Assembly (NCBI GenBank): GCA_020444475.1
Contig: JAHLKV010000001.1
Location: 124,001-188,000, forward strand
Length of the DNA stretch: 64,000 nucleotides
Direction of reading: 5' to 3'
DNA from: a bacterium
GTDB taxonomy: Bacteria > Zixibacteria > MSB-5A5 > GN15 > FEB-12
Position 1 is the first letter of the stretch, and every line of letters begins with the position of its first letter. Of this stretch, positions 47,802 through 56,894 are shown piece by piece. The notes under the pieces are model-generated. The model had not been told where the DNA came from. It did no database searches and saw only the letters and a list, made by a program, of their open reading frames with translations. The translations under genes were made by a program, and so were the position numbers.

Positions 47802-47835
47802 GGAGACGAACGGCTCAGCCTGCCGATTCGTCTCC
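47802..47835 (+). terminator. Terminator-like hairpin after the seven-haem gene
   Basis: GGAGACGAA-CGGC...GCCG-A-TTCGTCTCC with the tail ACTCCCTTTTG: a strong stem but a weak T tract, 31 nt after the stop. Confidence 0.6.
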
Positions 47836-48002
47836 ACTCCCTTTTGAGATAGAGCAAATAACTGTCTGTCAGACCGTTACGAGACCCGCCCGTCGTCTTC
47901 GGCCGGCTTGCCTGGTGCCGATGCCACGCCGGAGCTGCAGTCGCAGATTTTGCATTTCCGTGAACTCCCCCACCCCATTTGCGTTATAGATTTCGAATTC
48001 TC
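47836..48002. other. Intergenic region before the M43 protease gene
   Basis: Together with the flanking hairpin and promoter, this gap spans the 332 nt between the cytochrome and protease genes. I see no RNA gene. The track's 66-codon minus-strand frame (47877-48077) overlaps the promoter, lacks a Shine-Dalgarno site and is judged spurious. Confidence 0.45.
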
Positions 48003-48030
48003 TTTGCAAAATGGACTAGTATAGTATATT
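48003..48030 (+). promoter_or_regulatory. Promoter for the M43 protease gene
   Basis: TTTGCA (48003-48008), 16-nt spacer, TATATT (48025-48030), about 75 nt upstream of the ATG. Confidence 0.55.
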
Positions 48031-48103
48031 CTCGGTTGGGTAACCCCTTGTACCTTACCGCCCTTTTGACTCAACATCTGATAGGAACAGGAAGGAAGAT
48101 GTC

Positions 48104-49984
48104 ATGGGACGTTCCGTATCACGCGTCGCGTCTGACAGCACGCTCGTCCGTCTGACTCTGGCTCTGATCGTGGCCGCAGCGATGCTGCTGGTGGCCGGCT
48201 CTGTGCGGGGTGATGAGAATCCGCCCGAACAGAATCTGATGAGTGAAACCGGCAGCCTTTTCGGCAGTCCGGGTGGCGCCGAACACTGCTGGACGCAGAT
48301 CAAGTACAATCAGAAGTATGCCACCAAAGATGCGCAGGCTTGTACGCCGCAGGGACCGTGCGACCTGCCTGCCACACGCGATTCCTGGATACCCGATGAA
48401 AACGTCCCCATCACCTACATCAAGCTTTTCTTCCACATTTTGCGTAACGACGATGGGTCGAATGCCGCGACCACGCCTGAGATGGTCGGCCTGCAGGTGG
48501 CCCACCTCAACGAGGACTATCTGCCGTTTCGAATTCAGTTCGAGTACGACTGGGACTTCGTCAACAGCTCGGCCTATCGTTATCTCGACGATAATGAAAT
48601 GAACCCGATGAAGGCAGCTTATGCGATAGCCCCGGACTCTCAGTTGAACGTATTCGTCTCGTACGTCAATGAGTCGTATTCCTACGGCACCTTCCCCTGG
48701 GATAACGACGCGCAGACCGTTTTCGGTGGCATTGTCATGACCACCGGCCACTTTTCGTCCGTTCAGTCAGTTCTGGCTCACGAGATAGGCCACTGCCTGG
48801 GACTCTGGCATACGCACCACGGGGTATCCGAAGTCAGCACGTGCGGTTCCTGTTACGAGCGCGCCGGAGCTGCCGACCGGGACTACACCGGCGACCTCTG
48901 CTCCGATACCGATCCCACGCCGGTGAACTACTCTTGCAGTGGACCGGGGGGCGTCGACGGCTGCTCGGGCAACAACTGGGGCCAGACCGACACGCAGAAC
49001 TTCATGGGCTACGGCCCAGACTTCTGTATCACCGAATTCTCCCCGCAGCAGGCAGGACGTATGCACTGCTGGATTGACGACGAGCTGTCGAGCTGGGTCG
49101 AAGGCGTTCGCTTCGCTGCCTCGAACACGTTTGGTCCGGTCCCGCTGGATGTCAGCTTTGAGGGGATCACCAGCAAGAGTGTCAACGAATGGAACTGGGA
49201 GTTCGGCGATGGATCTACGGCTGATATAGCCTCTCCGGATCACACCTATACCCTGCCCGGCAACTACACGGTCGACGTATCGATCAACGCAACTGATGGT
49301 GTGTTCGCGGCACAGCAGAAGTACCTCGTGTTCGCGTACGCCGATACGATGCTCGCCACCGACGCCACCGGACAGGCGGGCCAGCAGGTTCGCGTGGATA
49401 TCAACGCCGTGAACTACATCCCGCTTACCAGGATTGAGATTCCTTTCTCGTGGGCCGGTGACTTCAATATGACGTTTGATTCGCTGAGCACTGCCGGTCT
49501 GCGTACCGATTTTGTCAGTCAAAAGACATTTATAAATTATGGCGCCGCCGCACGGCGAGCTGCTTACCACTTCGATATGGCGGCGGCTGCGCAGACTTTG
49601 GAGCCGGGGAGCGGGCCGATACTCAGCCTGTACTTCCGTATTCCGCCGGGCGCCACGGGGATCTCGAACCCCATTACGATCGCTCCTTACTCGTCGTACA
49701 CCATCGAGTTCGAGTGTACGGAAGGAACCTACGAGCCGGTCTTCTACTCCGGCGTCGTATCGCTCGATGCCTGCCTGGCCGGCGATGTCAATGCCGACGG
49801 CCAGGGGCCGGATCTTTCCGACCTTATCTTCTTGGTGAACTACCTCTTCAGTGGTGGTCCGTCGCCGGTCGATTCCCGCCAGGCCAACGCCAATGGCTCC
49901 GGGGATATCGATCTCTCGGACCTCATCTATCTGGTGAATTACTTGTTTAACGGCGGGCCCGATCCGATCTGCCCCGCTTCATAG
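48104..49984 (+). CDS. Secreted M43-type metalloprotease with PKD, cohesin-like and dockerin regions
   Basis: A 626-residue exported enzyme. After the signal peptide (~15-37) comes a zincin domain with 'LAHEIGHCLGLWHTHHG' (HEXXHXXGXXH, His226/Glu227) and a downstream 'QNFMGYGPDFC' that could be the Met-turn, as in M43 (pappalysin/cytophagalysin) proteases. Residues ~345-405 form a PKD domain ('NEWNWEFGDGSTADIASPDHTYTLPGNYTV'). Residues ~415-550 are a beta-rich domain like the cohesin-like region of the protein at 16660. The C-terminus has two dockerin-like repeats ('PDLSDLIFLVNYLF', 'IDLSDLIYLVNYLF'). AAGGAAG precedes the ATG. It is predicted to digest extracellular protein while tethered through its dockerin, but the specificity is unknown. 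Confidence 0.9.
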   Translation: MGRSVSRVASDSTLVRLTLALIVAAAMLLVAGSVRGDENPPEQNLMSETGSLFGSPGGAEHCWTQIKYNQKYATKDAQACTPQGPCDLPATRDSWIPDENVPITYIKLFFHILRNDDGSNAATTPEMVGLQVAHLNEDYLPFRIQFEYDWDFVNSSAYRYLDDNEMNPMKAAYAIAPDSQLNVFVSYVNESYSYGTFPWDNDAQTVFGGIVMTTGHFSSVQSVLAHEIGHCLGLWHTHHGVSEVSTCGSCYERAGAADRDYTGDLCSDTDPTPVNYSCSGPGGVDGCSGNNWGQTDTQNFMGYGPDFCITEFSPQQAGRMHCWIDDELSSWVEGVRFAASNTFGPVPLDVSFEGITSKSVNEWNWEFGDGSTADIASPDHTYTLPGNYTVDVSINATDGVFAAQQKYLVFAYADTMLATDATGQAGQQVRVDINAVNYIPLTRIEIPFSWAGDFNMTFDSLSTAGLRTDFVSQKTFINYGAAARRAAYHFDMAAAAQTLEPGSGPILSLYFRIPPGATGISNPITIAPYSSYTIEFECTEGTYEPVFYSGVVSLDACLAGDVNADGQGPDLSDLIFLVNYLFSGGPSPVDSRQANANGSGDIDLSDLIYLVNYLFNGGPDPICPAS

Positions 49985-50001
49985 ATCATTGACGAATGCG
50001 C

Positions 50002-50038
50002 AAGGGCGGGTATCTTACGGGTATCCGCCCTTCTTTTT
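50002..50038 (+). terminator. Rho-independent terminator after the M43 protease gene
   Basis: AAGGGCGG...CCGCCCTT with a 15-nt loop, followed by CTTTTTG, 18 nt after the stop. Confidence 0.85.
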
Positions 50039-50058
50039 GATCTTCTGAAAGTGAGCAC

Positions 50059-50985
50059 GTGGATACGGCACACCGTCACAACATCAGTCATCGCCTGACT
50101 CACGGACCACGGCCCGTGATTGCCGATGGCGCCGTTGGTTCGATGCTGCTCAAACGCCTCCCACCGGATCACCCGTCATGGGGCGGACATTTCCCATGTT
50201 GCGAGATACTCAACCGGACCGCCGCCGATGTCGTCCGCGACTTGCACTCGGCATACGTCCGGGCCGGCGCTGAGATCATCACCACCAATACCTTCTGTGC
50301 CACACCGATTATGCTTGATCGATTCGGACTGGATAGAGAGGCTGCCTCCTTAAATGCCCGGGCCGTCGAGCTAGCTCGACAGGCCATCAGCCCGGTTGAT
50401 TTGCATCGAAAGGTGTTTGTGGCCGGATCGGTTGGTCCCATCGTGATCGGGGAGCGGAGTGTCACGGACAATGACCTGGCCGGGACTTATGAAGTGCAGA
50501 TCCGCTCCCTCGCCGACGCAGGTATCGACCTCCTTCTGATAGAAACGGTCGTCTCCCTGCGCCAGCTGCGCGCAGTGCTGACCGCCGCGACGCGCGCACA
50601 TGTCAACCCCGTTTGGGTCTCCCTGGCACCGCTGGAGGGGCAACTCTTCCCGATCGACGGCACGGTCGAGCAGGCGGTTTCGACGTTCGCGGAGTTCGGT
50701 GTCTCGATTGTGGGAGCAAATTGCGGCGAAGGGCCCCGAAGTCTCGAATCGACTCTTCGCCAGTTGTCCTCACGGTTCGACGGCTCCCTCTACTGCGCCC
50801 CGTCGGCCGGACTTCCCGACACCACCGCTGAACCGGTACGATATCCGATCGACTCGGAGAGTTTTTTTTCAGAAGTTGGCTCTCTTCTGGAATCATATGA
50901 TATATTGGTACTGGGAGGCTGCTGCGGCACCACCCCGGAGCACATCGCCCGTCTTCAGGCGCTTGCAGTAGATAAGAGCGACTGA
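50059..50985 (+). CDS. Homocysteine S-methyltransferase family protein
   Basis: A 308-residue TIM-barrel enzyme like the N-terminal module of MetH. The opening 'PVIADGAVGSMLLKR' and 'GAEIITTNTFCATPIMLDRFGL' are typical. The zinc-binding cysteines are all present: Cys in 'GANCGEGP' and the pair in 'LGGCCGTTPEHI'. It should transfer a methyl group to homocysteine (or a related thiol) to form methionine. The B12 and folate domains of full MetH are missing, so the donor is either S-methylmethionine or a separate corrinoid protein. The start is a GTG with a weak Shine-Dalgarno site. Its neighbours are secreted proteins and give no hint. Confidence 0.9.
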   Translation: MDTAHRHNISHRLTHGPRPVIADGAVGSMLLKRLPPDHPSWGGHFPCCEILNRTAADVVRDLHSAYVRAGAEIITTNTFCATPIMLDRFGLDREAASLNARAVELARQAISPVDLHRKVFVAGSVGPIVIGERSVTDNDLAGTYEVQIRSLADAGIDLLLIETVVSLRQLRAVLTAATRAHVNPVWVSLAPLEGQLFPIDGTVEQAVSTFAEFGVSIVGANCGEGPRSLESTLRQLSSRFDGSLYCAPSAGLPDTTAEPVRYPIDSESFFSEVGSLLESYDILVLGGCCGTTPEHIARLQALAVDKSD

Positions 50986-51051
50986 AGCAATAAGTGACTG
51001 GACGAAAAATACCCGAGGTTCGTCTTACCTGCACACGGACTTCGGACCGAG

Positions 51052-54000
51052 ATGCAAAACGCTGATATGTTCAATAGAAACGCCACCACATTCAAGCTCT
51101 TCCGTGCCGCTCTCTTCGTCGCACTGTTCCTGAGCCCGACCCTCACCATGTCAGCTCAACGCTCCGGACCCGTTCCCGGACGGTTCATCATCAAGCTGCA
51201 GCCCCGGGTGGACGCCGCAACGGTGGCTCAGTCACTTGACGACCAGACTGTCTTCCGGCAGCTCACTCCCGGCGCTGCCCTGAAGACCACCGCAGCGAGC
51301 GAACTCGATCGCTACTACCTGTATGTCACCCCGGATACAACAGCGAGGAGCACGGATGCAATTGCCGCGATCGGCGCCGATCGTATCGCCCACATAGAGC
51401 CGGACTACTACCTCGAGCTCTTTGATCTCCCCTCCGATGGTTTGTTCTCGAATCAATGGGGACTGTACAACGATGGTCAGGGGTATCTCGGCATCGTGCG
51501 CCTTCCGGGTGTCGGTGACGATACCCTCGCTCTCAAGTCCGGCATCGCCGGCAAGGACATGAACCTTCGGCCTTTTTATCAGAGCCCCCCGAGCGAGACA
51601 ACCTCGGTGGTGGTCGGCGTGATTGACTCCGGAACCGATCTCCATCATCCCGAACTGGCCGGTCGTCTCTTCCACAATGAGGATGAGATACCCGGCAACG
51701 GCCTCGACGACGACCACAACGGCTTCATAGACGACACCCTGGGGTTCGATATGTCCGGTGACATAGAGACTATTACCGACATTGTTCCCGACAATGACCC
51801 TACCGATGAGCACGGGCACGGCACTCACATCGCCGGTATCGTCGCTGCAAACAACGACGCTCAGGGCGTGGTTGGTGTGGCGCCGTGGGTCAAAATTCTG
51901 CCGGTCAAGATTCTGCCGAACGCCACCACCGCCGTCGGCGTCTCGGGAATCATCTACGCCGTCAACGCCGGAGCAAAGATCCTTAATCTGAGCTGGGGCT
52001 CGCCGTACGAATCGTTGCTGCTGCAGGAAGCCATTGCCTATGCCCGTTCCAACGGTGTCATCGTGATGGCCGCATCGGGCAACTCCGGACAACGAGAGTT
52101 CTTCTACCCGGCCAACACGCCGGGCTCGTTTACGGTCGGCGCCGGTAACTCGAGCGGCGATGTCACCTATTTCTCGACCTATGGAGAACACATAGACCTG
52201 ATTGCGCCGGGCGAAGACATTCTCTCGCTGCGCGCGGCCGGCACCGACATGTACGCCGGACTCGGCGAGCCGGGTGTGCGGATCGTTGGTCCGGATTCTC
52301 TGTACTATCTCTCTGACGGTACGTCTATGGCCACACCGATGGCGGTCGGAGCCGCGGCGCTCCTCTGGTCATATCGACCGGATCTGTCCGCCGACGAACT
52401 GGAAGAGATCCTCCGGCTCGGCGCCACCGACCTGATCGATCCCCTGCAGGCGGGAGACACCCTGGTCGGCCCGGATTCGATCTCCGGCTGGGGGTATCTG
52501 AATGTCACCGCCTCCTACTCGCTCCTCGACGAAGGGGGCTTGTATCTCGTCGACCCACAGCCTCGAAGCAGATACACGGACGACGTCGCCATCAGGATCG
52601 CACCGGTCGCCGACTATCTCGGTGGCTGGCGGCTCGACTACTCAGTTGGAATCGGGTCCACCGACTGGCAACCACTCGACTCAGGTCTCATTCTCCCGGT
52701 CGACTCCATTGCCCATATCTTCAGCAGCACTGATATCGCGGGCTTCATTAACCTCCGCCTCACCGATGACAACGACCGCCAACGCACAGTGACCTTCATC
52801 TACTCAGGCTTCAACCGTCTCGACATAGTCGCGCCGACGGACGGCGAGCAGATGCAGTACGCCGTGCCGGTGTTCGGTTCGGCCTTCGGCCCCAACTACG
52901 ACTCACTTCGCATCGAGTACCGCGGAATCGAGCCGAGCGCGAACCGCCTGTACACCTCCTCGGCGGAGTATTTCGACAGTTTGATTTTCACCTGGAATCT
53001 CTCGGGAATCGAGGCGGGAGATTATACGGTACTCCTGCGCGGTTACTATGGAGCAGAGGTCCGATCCGACAGCGTCGATGTGACCATCCTGAACTCCTTC
53101 GCTGCCGGCTGGCCGCGCCAAATGCCGGGCAAAGGGGCGCAGAGTCCCGTCTCCGCCGATCTGGACAACGATGGAGTCAACGAGTTGATCGTCGGTACTT
53201 CGTATGGACTGATGGTCTACAACGCCGATGGGACGCTCTTTAGTGGTTTCCCTGCTTTGTCCGGGACCGACATGAGATCAATGCCGGCCGTTTACGATGT
53301 CGACCGCGACGGCTATGACGACATCATCTGCACCAACGCTGACGGACTGCATGTGTTTAATCGGTTTGGCGAATACGTCGACGGCTGGCCGATCGAATGC
53401 ACCACCGGCCAGCTGCAATTCGGCTATCCTATCCCGTCGGTGGTACAGCTCGGAGGCTCGGTGCCTGATACCGCAATCGTGCTGATAAACAACCGAGGGC
53501 AGATACTCGCCTTCGACCTGCAAGGCGATTCCTATTTCTACTCCCTCGACGGCTGGTTTGCGGATTTCGGCCCCAGTCCGAGCGCGTCGTTTTTCTACGG
53601 TGGTAACTCCGTCGCGTCAACCGATCTCAATGGGGACGGTCTGCCCGAGCTCGTCGCGACATACTCCAACAATCTCCCCTATGCCGGCAATGCCATTCTT
53701 GACGCTCGCACGGGCCAGACAGCGTGGGACATGGTGAGCCCGCTCACGATGCCGGCCAGGGCGGTGTACGGTTCGGTCATGGCGGATCTCAATCACGACG
53801 GGCTGCCGGAGATCATAACTACCGGATACACTGACAACAGCTCCCGGACGATCTGGGCAAAAACGCTCGGTGTCGTTGATCTCCCCGGCTGGCCCATCGA
53901 GCTGCCCGAACTGGGAGGTTGGATCGGGAATATCCCGACCGTGGCGGATCTCGACTTGGACGGCAGTCCGGAAGTGCTCGTGACCTTCTTTGAGTTCGAC

Positions 54001-54750
54001 ATCGGCGGTCTCTTCATATATAGAGCCGACGGCACTCCGTATTCGCAGTTGAGCGGCCAACCCTACGGCGAGGCGTTTTACTACCCCGCCACCTTCGGCC
54101 CCCCGATCGTTGCAGATCTGCTCAACGATGAAGCCCCGGAAATCGCCATCCGCGGTGGCTACATCCTGCCCGGCACCGGTACCGAAAAATTGTTCGTGCT
54201 CGACAATGCCGCATCACTCATCCCCGGCTGGCCGATCGCCACACCCAATCGCCCAAACACGGTATTCTCGACCGCTTACGCACCGATGGTTGATGATATC
54301 GATTCCGACGGCCTGGTGGAACTGGCTCTTTTCGGCGACGATAACCAGCTCTATGTCTGGGATTTCACGGCCTCTTCACGAGCGGGGAGAAATAGCGGAA
54401 GACTGTTTGTCGATAAGCTTAACTCGGGGCTGATGCCTCAGGACGACATTCCTACCGACGTCGGCGACCTGCCAAACGCCTTGCCGTTGTCATTCGAACT
54501 GCAACAGAACTACCCAAACCCGTTCAATCCGTCCACCGTGATCGAGTTCGCCCTGCCCGAGCAGGCGGAGACCAGACTCGACGTGTTCAACGTGCTCGGT
54601 CAGCGTGTGACGACTCTGGTCGACCGGACTCTTCCGGCCGGCAGACATCGTGTTCGGTTCGATGGCGCAGGTCTGGCCTCGGGTGTCTATCTCTATCGCC
54701 TCAAAACCGACGACCGGGAGACGTCGAGAAAGATGATGCTCGTCAAATGA
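51052..54750 (+). CDS. Secreted S8 (subtilisin) protease with FG-GAP-like repeats and T9SS tail
   Basis: A 1,232-residue protease. A signal peptide lies near residues 10-35. The inhibitor-like propeptide ('PGRFIIKLQPRVDAATVAQSL') is followed by the catalytic domain with Asp192 ('GVIDSGTDLHHPEL'), His256 ('HGHGTHIAGIVA') and Ser425 ('SDGTSMATPMAVGAAAL'). Residues ~690-1130 contain FG-GAP/VCBS-like repeats ('ADLDNDGVNELIVGTSYG', 'YDVDRDGYDDIICTNADG', 'TDLNGDGLPELVATYSN') that probably form a Ca2+-binding propeller. The end is a type A T9SS sorting domain ('QNYPNPFNPSTVIEF' to 'ETSRKMMLVK'). Its stop overlaps the next ATG (ATGA), which starts a three-gene T9SS-cargo operon. Confidence 0.93.
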   Translation: MQNADMFNRNATTFKLFRAALFVALFLSPTLTMSAQRSGPVPGRFIIKLQPRVDAATVAQSLDDQTVFRQLTPGAALKTTAASELDRYYLYVTPDTTARSTDAIAAIGADRIAHIEPDYYLELFDLPSDGLFSNQWGLYNDGQGYLGIVRLPGVGDDTLALKSGIAGKDMNLRPFYQSPPSETTSVVVGVIDSGTDLHHPELAGRLFHNEDEIPGNGLDDDHNGFIDDTLGFDMSGDIETITDIVPDNDPTDEHGHGTHIAGIVAANNDAQGVVGVAPWVKILPVKILPNATTAVGVSGIIYAVNAGAKILNLSWGSPYESLLLQEAIAYARSNGVIVMAASGNSGQREFFYPANTPGSFTVGAGNSSGDVTYFSTYGEHIDLIAPGEDILSLRAAGTDMYAGLGEPGVRIVGPDSLYYLSDGTSMATPMAVGAAALLWSYRPDLSADELEEILRLGATDLIDPLQAGDTLVGPDSISGWGYLNVTASYSLLDEGGLYLVDPQPRSRYTDDVAIRIAPVADYLGGWRLDYSVGIGSTDWQPLDSGLILPVDSIAHIFSSTDIAGFINLRLTDDNDRQRTVTFIYSGFNRLDIVAPTDGEQMQYAVPVFGSAFGPNYDSLRIEYRGIEPSANRLYTSSAEYFDSLIFTWNLSGIEAGDYTVLLRGYYGAEVRSDSVDVTILNSFAAGWPRQMPGKGAQSPVSADLDNDGVNELIVGTSYGLMVYNADGTLFSGFPALSGTDMRSMPAVYDVDRDGYDDIICTNADGLHVFNRFGEYVDGWPIECTTGQLQFGYPIPSVVQLGGSVPDTAIVLINNRGQILAFDLQGDSYFYSLDGWFADFGPSPSASFFYGGNSVASTDLNGDGLPELVATYSNNLPYAGNAILDARTGQTAWDMVSPLTMPARAVYGSVMADLNHDGLPEIITTGYTDNSSRTIWAKTLGVVDLPGWPIELPELGGWIGNIPTVADLDLDGSPEVLVTFFEFDIGGLFIYRADGTPYSQLSGQPYGEAFYYPATFGPPIVADLLNDEAPEIAIRGGYILPGTGTEKLFVLDNAASLIPGWPIATPNRPNTVFSTAYAPMVDDIDSDGLVELALFGDDNQLYVWDFTASSRAGRNSGRLFVDKLNSGLMPQDDIPTDVGDLPNALPLSFELQQNYPNPFNPSTVIEFALPEQAETRLDVFNVLGQRVTTLVDRTLPAGRHRVRFDGAGLASGVYLYRLKTDDRETSRKMMLVK

Positions 54751-56894
54751 AGAGGCTCTCTTTCATACTCGTGATCTTGCTGACTGCGGTTGTGTCGGCG
54801 CAGGCGGTCGTTCCGGGTGAACCGGACTATACCATCCTGTGGAACAACTTCAACGCAGTCTCGATGGTCGACGGCTTCGCCGTAACCTCTTCACCGAATG
54901 GTCTGGCTGTTCTTGCACCGGATTCCGTGACCGGTTACTATCGACAAGTGGCACAGCATTTCCTGCCCACCGAACCTCTTGCCCACAAACGATACGACTC
55001 GGTGCTCGCCGTGCAAACCGAAGCCGACCTGATATACTTCATCGATCTAAACGACCTGCCGCAGATTACCATCCTCGGCTACGCCGATCTCCCGGGACCG
55101 TTCGCCGACTTCGCTGTCGTCGATCAGCATCTGTACGTCGCCATGGAGTTCGAAGGACTCTGGCAGTATCGGCTTACCAACTTCAATAATGCGCAGTTCG
55201 TCGACTCGAGCATGCTCGGGATTCACTACACGAAAGTGGACGCCTTTGGTCAGGAGTTGCTGGCGCTCGACGACTACAACGGCGTACTGCGATACGATAT
55301 TCGCTCGGACGGTTTTGCGGAGTTCCGGGACTACCTTTTCATCCCCTTCCGGGCCACGGCTTTCCGGCGGGCCGACTCACTTTTGCTGGTTACGTTGTCG
55401 GACGCCAGGCTTCTGGTGAGCGATCTCTCCGCGGAGCCACCGACTATCACTGACACCATTCCCCTGCTCTTTCCAGCCGCTCGGATATTCGCGAACGACT
55501 CCCTCGCAGCAGTGTTGAACTCCAGCGCTCCGACGATGGAAGTGTTCACTCTTAATGACAGAAACCCATATGTACGTCAACTCGCCATCGCCCCCTCGTC
55601 CACACTAAACGGCGATGTGTTTGCGGATACATCACTCCTGATGCTTCCCACCTCCGGCGGCGGCTTAGCTTCATACTGCATGGCCACGGGCCTTGTTGAT
55701 CCGGTGGGTCGGTCCGTCCTCGAACGCCCGGGGCCGATCGAGGATGTTGTCGTCCGGAACGAAGGGATCTACACCGGCGGAGTGCAGAATCCTCTCGAGC
55801 TGTATTCGCTTAAGTCGGATACCGCCCTGACCCGGGATACGACCTTCTATCCCGGCCTGCGTGGTGTCGGTGCGGTTGCGTTTAATGGTGACACCATGCT
55901 GGTCATGTACCAGAGCCTCGCTCGCATTTTCATGATCGACCTGACAAACGACACTCTTCCGTTCCTCGGGTCGGCCAGCCCGGGTTTGACCGGCATCAAA
56001 GAGCTGGTGATGACCAATAGACCGGTCGACACACTGGCGGCGTTTTTTGCCGTTGGCGGTAACGGGGTTGAGTTGTTTTCTATCTCCGACTCGGCAGGAA
56101 TCTCGTCTCAGGGGATTCTCTACTCAATAGACGGCGTTACCGGTGCGGCCTATCTCGATTCTCTGCTGTTTGTCGCATCGCCCAAAACCGGCGTTCGGAT
56201 CTATCGCCTTTACAACGACTTCTCGGTCGAATACCGAACCAGTATCTCATTCGGCGTTCAACCCTCGCATATCACTGTTCACGACGGGCGCCTCTTTGCA
56301 TTCGCAGGGCGCGATCTGCAGATATTCTCCGTTACGAATCCGCTCACACCACACCTCGATACTACGGTGCACCTCCCGCGGGGAGTCACCGATGTCTCTA
56401 TCGACGGCAGCCTGATGTACACCACCGGTCCTGAGGGCATTCTTGTTTTCGGTCTGGGAGGCGGCTACCCGCAATTGATTGACGAAGGTGGCCGGGCAGG
56501 AAGAATAATCTCCGTTCGCAACGGCATCGCTGCACTCTCCGACGGCAACTCACTTGATGTCTATCGTTTGCTTGGTACACCGACCGGGATTGAGGACGAG
56601 GAGCTGCTCCTTCCGGTAGCGGCACGGCTGGAACAGAACTATCCCAATCCGTTCAATCCCAGTACGACGATACGCTTTTCGCTGGCGGCGCAGTCACAGG
56701 TCCAGTTGACGGTCCACAATGTGCTCGGGCAGACGGTCGATGTGCTTGTCGATGACCGGCGCCCGGCGGGTGACTACGAAATCGTCTGGGACGGTCGAAA
56801 TGCGAGCGGCACGACAGTTGCCAGTGGTGTCTACTTCTATCGCCTTGTCACCCCTGGCGCGGTTGAGTCTCGCAAGATGATTCTGATGAAATGA
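54747..56894 (+). CDS. Secreted beta-propeller (LVIVD-like) protein with T9SS tail
   Basis: A 715-residue protein with a signal peptide (MKRLSFILVILLTAVVSAQAV). The body is made of repeating beta-sheet units with patterns such as 'DLPGPFADFAVVDQHLYVAMEFEGLWQYRL', like the LVIVD/WD-type propellers that track changing values. No catalytic motif is present. The last ~85 residues ('EQNYPNPFNPSTTIRFSL', 'ASGVYFYRLVTPGAVESRKMILMK') are a T9SS type A domain. Both ends overlap neighbouring genes by ATGA, so translation is coupled. It may be a binding or scaffold partner of the protease. Confidence 0.85.
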   Translation: MKRLSFILVILLTAVVSAQAVVPGEPDYTILWNNFNAVSMVDGFAVTSSPNGLAVLAPDSVTGYYRQVAQHFLPTEPLAHKRYDSVLAVQTEADLIYFIDLNDLPQITILGYADLPGPFADFAVVDQHLYVAMEFEGLWQYRLTNFNNAQFVDSSMLGIHYTKVDAFGQELLALDDYNGVLRYDIRSDGFAEFRDYLFIPFRATAFRRADSLLLVTLSDARLLVSDLSAEPPTITDTIPLLFPAARIFANDSLAAVLNSSAPTMEVFTLNDRNPYVRQLAIAPSSTLNGDVFADTSLLMLPTSGGGLASYCMATGLVDPVGRSVLERPGPIEDVVVRNEGIYTGGVQNPLELYSLKSDTALTRDTTFYPGLRGVGAVAFNGDTMLVMYQSLARIFMIDLTNDTLPFLGSASPGLTGIKELVMTNRPVDTLAAFFAVGGNGVELFSISDSAGISSQGILYSIDGVTGAAYLDSLLFVASPKTGVRIYRLYNDFSVEYRTSISFGVQPSHITVHDGRLFAFAGRDLQIFSVTNPLTPHLDTTVHLPRGVTDVSIDGSLMYTTGPEGILVFGLGGGYPQLIDEGGRAGRIISVRNGIAALSDGNSLDVYRLLGTPTGIEDEELLLPVAARLEQNYPNPFNPSTTIRFSLAAQSQVQLTVHNVLGQTVDVLVDDRRPAGDYEIVWDGRNASGTTVASGVYFYRLVTPGAVESRKMILMK